Below, piece by piece: positions 58,758 to 64,000 of a stretch of 64,000 nucleotides of DNA (the first letter of the stretch is position 1; every line of letters begins with the position of its first letter). The stretch is from the NCBI GenBank assembly GCA_023398105.1, contig JAEWST010000097.1, positions 3,175 through 67,174 of the forward strand. Direction: 5' to 3'. Made by a program: the position numbers and the translations under genes. Source of the stretch: Bacillota bacterium. GTDB taxonomy: Bacteria; Bacillota; Clostridia; Acetivibrionales; DSM-1351. The notes below the pieces were generated by a model, which was given only the letters and a program-made list of their open reading frames with translations, did no database searches and was not told the origin of the DNA.

Positions 58758-59099
58758 CTAGTCATCATCAATTTTTACCTCTTCTGCACCTGACTGTTCC
58801 ATTACAGATTTAACTTCTTGTGCCTTATGTCTTGCACATTTAACAAACACTACTATTCCATTATCCTCAGTTAATGCTGTAACACCATTAACAAATGATT
58901 GGAGCTGTCCTGGATCATCCTGGTCAGTCTTAATAACTGCATTAATGTGATTATCCTTAACGTCATCCATCATACTTTGAAACTTTTCTTCATCATAACT
59001 GCTGATAATCATATCTCTTCTTTGAATACCACTATTTTTCAGTGTATCAACCACCCCACCCACTTGATTTGGTTCGAGAAATCTGCCTATAACCTTAAT
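58758..59099 (-). CDS. Small stress-type protein, possibly starting at ATT
   Basis: An open frame runs back to ATT at 59099, seven bases after GGAGGG; the first ATG/GTG-type codon is the GTG at 59063, which has no RBS. Using ATT gives 113 residues beginning M-K-V-I-G-R-F-L-E-P-N-Q. That start resembles the strand-helix opening of YflT-like general stress proteins (KVIGRF, then a helix and DTLKNSGIQRRDMIISS). A second similar half follows (VFVKCARHKAQEVKSVMEQS). ATT initiation is rare, known from infC. Otherwise the ATG has mutated. Confidence 0.6.
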   Translation of the reverse strand: MKVIGRFLEPNQVGGVVDTLKNSGIQRRDMIISSYDEEKFQSMMDDVKDNHINAVIKTDQDDPGQLQSFVNGVTALTEDNGIVVFVKCARHKAQEVKSVMEQSGAEEVKIDDD

Positions 59100-59505
59100 T
59101 GTAATCCCTCCTTAGCCTTGGTAAAAATGAACAATATTATCAATATCTTATGTTCAAAAAATTTCAAATTTTAAGTCTATTACAGTTCAATCACGTTAAT
59201 AATTATTATTGCTTGGTACTATTGCTATTATGTCCAGAAATCAAATTGTTATCACCATTATATGAACTAAAACGATTACAATTGTTTTAATATTTGTTAT
59301 AATAATCCATTAATTTTTGTATTAATTAGAAAAGCTTAAATTATAATTATAAAATTAAACATTTAGAATAATATCAACCAATTAAATTTATAATAATTAA
59401 TACTATTAACCTAATTGTATATTGAGCAAATAGTAAAAAAACATTCAAACTCTTCTCATACTTTCCGTATTTTAGCTTATTTAGCAATGGAAAGTTGGTA
59501 GAAAT

Positions 59506-59561
59506 AATTGCATGAATTAGGTAGTCAATAAATAACCCTTTACTAATTCATGCAATTTTTT
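59506..59561. terminator. Hairpin terminator inside repeat C-like sequence
   Basis: AATTGCATGAATTAG (59506-59520) pairs with CTAATTCATGCAATT (59543-59557) and T follows. The arm matches the inner arm of repeat C at 17940. The stretch 59100-59505 shows only AT-rich sequence. Confidence 0.65.
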
Positions 59562-59639
59562 GTTGTCAAACTATTGATTGACTTTGAGTATTAATAGACA
59601 TTTTTGTGAGAAATTCAAGTCAATTTTCTTAACGGTATT

Positions 59640-61175
59640 TTATTTCAAAGCTCCATTTATTGCACCCAATAAAGTACCATTAGAATCTTGGCTTAATTCC
59701 CATATTGCCGCACCGCCCAATCCTTTGGACTTGATATATTCAGCTTTTAGACCAATTGATTGTTCATCTTCATAGCTTATAAAGGTTGAACCATTAAATA
59801 ACCATGGTACCATGGATTGTTGATGGAAGTAACGCACATACCCTGAAGTATTTAAATACTTAGAAACAATAGTTGAATATGCTATACTTGAGGCTCCTGA
59901 AAAGATTTGATACAACCCATTATTTTCATTTTTTACAGAATTATATATATATCCATAAAACGGTATGCCTACAACAAGCTTTTCTGCTGGAATTCCAGCA
60001 TTTAACCAAGCATTTACAGATGAGTCGACACTCCATTTGTATTGGGGAGAAGCATCACTATTATTGTATAATGGTGCATTAAAGTCTGTGTAACTATCCC
60101 ATGATCCGTGTATATCATAGGTCATCAAATTTGCATAATCCAGATATTGCTGAAGCTTACTCAATTCAATATTATTTAAATACCAGCTTCCAGCACCTCC
60201 TGCAATAGTTAGCAAATATTGCTTACCATCTATAATTCCCCTAGCAGTGAGTTGTTCACGTAATTTTTTAAGTAACAGCGTAAAGTTCTGCTTGTCCTCA
60301 GGTCTTTTAATATTTGTCGATAAGCCTCCGCTCACTGGATATTCCCAATCCAAGTCAATACCATCAAAACCATATTGGACAATAAAATTTACACAACTGT
60401 CCGCAAAAGTAGTTCTAGATTCTTCTGTTAGTGCTACATCAGAGAACTTTCCAGACCAAGACCAGCCTCCAATAGAAATCAAAGTTTTTAGATTAGGATT
60501 TGTTTGCTTTAGTGCATTTAGCTTATTAAAATTAGATGCATCTATATCTGGATATCCTAGTGTTACTTTTAAATCACTGCTAATATTTGCAAAAGAATAA
60601 TTAATATGAGTTAATTTACTTGCATCAACTTTATCAGGAGTATATCCCGAATATGCCGCCCACGCAGCGTAATATCCCACTACTCTATTTGTGGTTGTTG
60701 TTGGCACAGGCTCTGGTTCTGGAGTTGGTGCTGGTACTGGTGTTGGCTCAGGCTCAGGTTCTGGCTCTGGTATTGGTTCGGGTTCTGGCGTTGGTGCTGG
60801 GCTTAAAGTTGTTGCAGTTATAATATTACTATTCTTCGATATATTTCCTGCAGCGTCCTTTGCCTTAACGAAAACTTTATATGATGTTGCTGGTGTCAAT
60901 CCATTTACAGTATAATTATTTACTGCTGAGCTTCCTATATATAAATTGTCTTTATATATACTATAGGATACCACACCTACTTTGTCTGTTGACTTATTCC
61001 ATTCCAGAGTAATTGAGTTTTCAGTAACTGCTACCGCCTTAAGATTATAGGGCGTTGTAGGAGCTTTACGATCAGGCTTTGCAGCAAATGCTGAGGGACT
61101 AAATAAACTGGAAAAAACCATCATAAAAGCAAGTAAAAACAAAGGTAACTTAAATTTAGCAGTTGACCATTTCAT
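59640..61175 (-). CDS. GH18 chitinase with FN3 domain
   Basis: 511 residues with AGGAGGTAC before the ATG. Signal peptide about 1-31 (ending AFAA). An FN3 domain (about 38-125: PYNLKAVAVTENSITLEWNK) and a Pro/Glu/Thr linker (130-165) precede the GH18 barrel (about 168-508). The barrel has RVVGYYAAWAAY, LISIGGWSWSGKF and the catalytic GIDLDWEYP (Glu as acid). GLGGAAIWELSQD closes the barrel. Secreted and endo-acting on chitin is the usual role. No dockerin, so it is free or bound through FN3. Confidence 0.95.
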   Translation of the reverse strand: MKWSTAKFKLPLFLLAFMMVFSSLFSPSAFAAKPDRKAPTTPYNLKAVAVTENSITLEWNKSTDKVGVVSYSIYKDNLYIGSSAVNNYTVNGLTPATSYKVFVKAKDAAGNISKNSNIITATTLSPAPTPEPEPIPEPEPEPEPTPVPAPTPEPEPVPTTTTNRVVGYYAAWAAYSGYTPDKVDASKLTHINYSFANISSDLKVTLGYPDIDASNFNKLNALKQTNPNLKTLISIGGWSWSGKFSDVALTEESRTTFADSCVNFIVQYGFDGIDLDWEYPVSGGLSTNIKRPEDKQNFTLLLKKLREQLTARGIIDGKQYLLTIAGGAGSWYLNNIELSKLQQYLDYANLMTYDIHGSWDSYTDFNAPLYNNSDASPQYKWSVDSSVNAWLNAGIPAEKLVVGIPFYGYIYNSVKNENNGLYQIFSGASSIAYSTIVSKYLNTSGYVRYFHQQSMVPWLFNGSTFISYEDEQSIGLKAEYIKSKGLGGAAIWELSQDSNGTLLGAINGALK

Positions 61176-61212
61176 AGTATGTACCTCCTGGTTTTTTTAC
61201 TGTAATCATATG

Positions 61213-61368
61213 TTATAACGCCTAGATTCAAAATGAAATTTTTCGATTGTAGAAAAATTTCATTACAACAGCGGCGTGTAAGCGAGGCAGGAGATATTCT
61301 CACCGCATGAAAATCAAAGCGGTACCCGCCACTTATAGAAGTTGGGGACATTTTCTTGCCTCGTTATA
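61213..61368. repeat. Repeat A, intermediate form (156 bp)
   Basis: The ends TTATAACGCCTAGATTC and GCCTCGTTATA bound an AAATTTTTC/GAAAAATTT hairpin and the GGCAGGAGATATTCTCACCG block. Bases 61369-61708 after it show no ORF and only weak dyads. Confidence 0.75.
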
Positions 61369-61708
61369 TTAAGCTGGTATTAAGTCCCTTGCTATGCGCA
61401 TATGCCTTAGGTCTTATTATATTATGTTAACAAGTGCAACCTGCAGAGTCAATGACAATATTTTTCATTCTACACACATACACCAATTGTAGGGCTTGGA
61501 AGAGTATGTTGTTTGCATAATTTATTTCAATCATTATTATGAAAGAAAAACACTTAAAATAGTTAAGTCACCTTATACTCAAACTGTACCTTAGTAAAAT
61601 TACAATCTAATACAAAGGCTACACTCAAGTTAAAGGTGACTATTTTATAGTTTACGTCATAGAAATCTTTTAAAAGCTGATTTAATATTTTAATTTTTAT
61701 TAAACCTA

Positions 61709-63157
61709 TTATAGGCTGTCTCCAAAATCTTCTCTGAACTTAGCTGCTAATTTTGTCTGCCAATCAGATACAGCTGTTAATTTGCCAAAGAAGAAACGAA
61801 GTACTTTTGGTTCTTCAACAAAAGTTAACCCTTCAATCAACTTCCTGTTTTCGTATAGCCATACTATTCTATCAATAGCATAATCAACCTGTGAAAGTGT
61901 AAATACACGTCTTGGCAACGCTAAGCGCAGAAGCTCAACATTGGCAAATGTTTCATTTCCTTTTTCGTCTCTCTGCTCAGAAATTGTTCCTCTTTCCATA
62001 CCTCGAACACCGCCGGCGATATAGAGTGCTGCTGCAAGTGCTCCTGCTGGATATTGGTTTTGTGGAATATGGCTAACAAACTGCATTGCGTCTATATGAC
62101 AGCCTAAGCCTCCTGCTGGAGTTACTACAGGCACTCCCTTTTCCTGCAGTTTTTCAACCATATATGCAATAAACTGTGGTCCCTGATTAATCATATCATC
62201 ATCCATGGTTTCTTCCAAACCAACTGCAATAGCTTCCATCTCTCGTACAGACATTCCTCCATATGTAAGAAAGCCTTCGTAAAGAGTTATAAATTCACGA
62301 AGCTTTAGATAAATCTCCTCACTATTTGTGCATATACCGCCTCCACGAGCACATCCTAGCTTTCTTGCAGAGAAATAAATAACATCAGAAAGCTCAGACA
62401 TAATACGTGTAATCTCCCTGATACTCATATCCTTATATGCTTCTTCTCGTTCCTTTATGAAATATAAATTGTCTGCTAAAAGGCTGGCATCTAAAACAAG
62501 AATAATTCCAAAATCCTTACATACCCTTTGAATTTCTTTCATATTTTCAAGAGAAAAAGGCTGTCCGCCAATAAGATTAGTACCTGCCTCCAACCTGACA
62601 AATGCAATTTTTTCAGCACCGTGCTTTTCAATTAAAGCTTTTAATTTATCAACATCCATATTACCTTTAAAAGGATGAGTACTGGTAATGTTAAGACCTT
62701 CATCAATAACCAATTCCTCAACCGAACCTGATTGCAAAGTAACATGGGCTTTTGTTGTGGTGAAATGATAATTTGTAGCAACAATTGTTCCTGGTTTTAC
62801 AAATGCTTGAGCAAGTATATTTTCACATGCTCTTCCCTGATGAGCAGGAAGAAAAAACTTTTTATCAAAAATCTCCTGAATTTTATTTTCAAGCCTAGTA
62901 AAAGTCTCAGAACCTGCATAGCTATCGTCAGACTGCATCATAGCTGCCAGCTGATTGTCACTCATTGCATTAACACCGCTATCTGTAAGCATATCCAAAA
63001 AAATATCACGGTTTTTTAATAAAAATGTGTTATTTCCAGCCTCCTTTATAGCTTCTAAACGACGTTCCACAGGTGGCAGGTTCAATTTCTGTACAATACG
63101 TACCTTGTGCATTTCTAGAGGTATATTACCTCCCTGATAAAATTTAATTTTTGACAT
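61709..63157 (-). CDS. Tryptophanase / tyrosine phenol-lyase family (beta-eliminating lyase)
   Basis: 482 residues with GGAGGGGTATGAA before the ATG. PLP enzyme of fold type I: LPAHQGRACENILAQ near 103-117, VRLEAGTNLIGGQPFS near 190, LDASLLADNLYFIKERE near 225, and the PLP Lys in YFSARKLGCARGGGI near 270. The Lys context differs from E. coli TnaA (SAKKDAMVPMGG), so tryptophan versus tyrosine or another beta-substituted amino acid cannot be settled. It produces pyruvate and ammonia. Confidence 0.85.
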   Translation of the reverse strand: MSKIKFYQGGNIPLEMHKVRIVQKLNLPPVERRLEAIKEAGNNTFLLKNRDIFLDMLTDSGVNAMSDNQLAAMMQSDDSYAGSETFTRLENKIQEIFDKKFFLPAHQGRACENILAQAFVKPGTIVATNYHFTTTKAHVTLQSGSVEELVIDEGLNITSTHPFKGNMDVDKLKALIEKHGAEKIAFVRLEAGTNLIGGQPFSLENMKEIQRVCKDFGIILVLDASLLADNLYFIKEREEAYKDMSIREITRIMSELSDVIYFSARKLGCARGGGICTNSEEIYLKLREFITLYEGFLTYGGMSVREMEAIAVGLEETMDDDMINQGPQFIAYMVEKLQEKGVPVVTPAGGLGCHIDAMQFVSHIPQNQYPAGALAAALYIAGGVRGMERGTISEQRDEKGNETFANVELLRLALPRRVFTLSQVDYAIDRIVWLYENRKLIEGLTFVEEPKVLRFFFGKLTAVSDWQTKLAAKFREDFGDSL

Positions 63158-63429
63158 TTCATACCCCTCCTACATAAAATATTATTTATAAATCCATTTT
63201 TTAAGACATATAACTAGAAAATTTAATTTCTTTTATATAATCTTGGGCCTTCAATAGTCAATTGCTATAATCTAAACCAGTATATAACTAACGAACAATT
63301 CATCCTAAAGCACAAAAAAACAGTGACCCCAAACTATAGAGATGATATATTATCCACTCATTAACAACCAATAGTAATTGACTTAAGTAACAGGGCATAT
63401 TACTATAAATTTTATATTTAAACATAAAA
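63158..63429. other. Leader of the lyase gene
   Basis: About 270 bases without an ORF between a terminator-like hairpin and the lyase start. A 5' attenuator is possible; no TnaC-like peptide with Trp was found. Confidence 0.35.
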
Positions 63430-63449
63430 AATACCCTTTACAGGGTATT
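63430..63449 (-). terminator. Hairpin before the lyase leader
   Basis: On the minus strand AATACCCT and AGGGTATT close around four bases, followed by TTTTT. Confidence 0.75.
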
Positions 63450-63910
63450 AGTCAAAAAGTATTCATCTGCACAAACACATAAAAACAATATATTTCACAA
63501 CATTTTTATTTTATCACATTTTCCAAAAACACCAATATGATATTCGGTGCTAAGCTTAATGCAATTTCATAAAAATTCATAAAATAAATATATTTACAAT
63601 ATCTTATAGATGAAATTAATATGTACCAAAATTTATACTTTTCTACCGTAATACCATGCTACTATAATTATATATTAATCTATCAATTGATAATTTTCAA
63701 TATATTTATGTATAAAATACAATTTATACTAAGTATCAGGCTACTATTCAGCCACTAAAAAACAAACCTATAGCACATAGCTTGCATTAATAAACCCTCG
63801 ATAATTCTGCCACTCCGATATACTTTTTATGGCGATAGTTGAAATATTAAACAATATAATCCTTTATTAAACTCGGATCTTTGACAGTTGAATAACAAAA
63901 AAATCTCTAG
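63450..63910. other. Intergenic, no gene seen
   Basis: AT-rich. A repeat-C-like fragment (ATAAACCCTCGATAATTC, CGATATACTTTTTATGGCGA) lies near 63787-63845. Minus-strand TTGGTG-N16-TAAAAT near 63500-63535 may be a promoter feeding the hairpin at 63430. Confidence 0.35.
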
Positions 63911-63937
63911 AAGCCTTGATATAGGCTTATTTTTTTG
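63911..63937 (+). terminator. Small plus-strand terminator
   Basis: AAGCCT and AGGCTT around six bases, followed by TATTTTTTT. The transcript it ends is not identified. Confidence 0.5.
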
Positions 63938-63957
63938 TCAAATTTATTATTTTACTA

Positions 63958-64000
63958 TATCGCACTTTATCGCACTGTGTTATAATATAAGGGTGAGGTG
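63958..64000 (+). promoter_or_regulatory. Promoter and RBS of a gene beyond the right edge
   Basis: TATAAT at 63981-63986 and AGGGTGAGGTG at the very end. TATCGCAC is repeated in tandem just upstream (63958-63965 and 63969-63976), where a -35 would lie, so it may be an activator or repressor site. Confidence 0.45.

Noticed and set aside
60691..60915. Plus-strand Gly/Ser-rich ORF resembling a silk-like repeat
   Set aside because: It is the antisense of the Pro/Glu linker of the chitinase.

Overview
The window is AT-rich and reads as the chromosome of an anaerobic, spore-forming, probably cellulolytic clostridium of the Ruminiclostridium type (C. cellulolyticum / C. papyrosolvens group). The support is a dockerin fragment whose repeats look like cellulosomal dockerins of that group, S-layer-homology (SLH) proteins, spore proteins (Tlp, a SpoVB-like flippase, a GerMN protein), strong GGAGG ribosome binding sites with some TTG starts, and many short palindromic intergenic repeats. 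The genus assignment is inference; no rRNA gene is present.

Layout. 1-4034 is a RiPP locus. It has a radical SAM/SPASM enzyme with an N-terminal RRE domain (cut by the left edge), two GG-leader precursor peptides, and a second SPASM enzyme with a TPR tail. The cores carry one and three X-Tyr-Gly motifs, the recognition site of radical SAM spliceases that excise tyramine. The unit has been tandemly duplicated and part of it has decayed. 4360-8436 holds a zinc-ribbon microprotein, a YwaF-like membrane protein, an MFS transporter and a DUF218 protein. 8718-14639 (minus) holds a GerMN lipoprotein-like protein, an acyl-ACP thioesterase, signal peptidase I and two tandem PQQ-propeller proteins. 15409-22502 (minus) holds a membrane MutS-like ATPase, a dockerin remnant, an IMPase plus acyl-CoA synthetase pair, and a YitJ-type methyltransferase/MTHFR.

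22668-28440 (minus) looks like one osmo-regulatory operon. It starts with a c-di-AMP (ydaO-type) riboswitch and terminator, followed by an amino-acid ABC transporter, ablA and ablB for N-epsilon-acetyl-beta-lysine, and the c-di-AMP receptor gene darA. The ABC binding protein appears circularly permuted. Upstream lies a GGDEF protein with a ribbon-helix-helix-like tail.

29324-37183 (plus) holds an IS4-type transposase relic, a TetR regulator with a promoter/operator palindrome, an MFS exporter with a very large extracytoplasmic insert, a LysM-CAP protein and a GHL10-SLH protein. 37259-40575 (minus) is an FHA-FtsW-PBP cell-wall operon. 40895-52008 holds a DUF1294 protein, the SpoVB-like flippase, two HAD phosphatases, a membrane GGDEF protein, a glycerol-1-phosphate dehydrogenase, two divergent DEAD-box helicases and a cNMP-binding/DUF2225 protein. 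52337-63157 holds an SLH protein, a leaderless discoidin/cadherin-like protein with two mini tail-collar proteins, an alpha/beta hydrolase, Tlp, a small protein with a possible ATT start, a GH18 chitinase and a tryptophanase.

The intergenic space is populated by at least five repeat families, named here A (TTATAACG ends), B (GCTCGAAAA hairpin), C (AACTCAACTTTCCCA ends), E (CCCAATTGGG hairpin just before the RBS) and F (GGCTGTTGCAAAA ends). Several abut or overlap gene ends.
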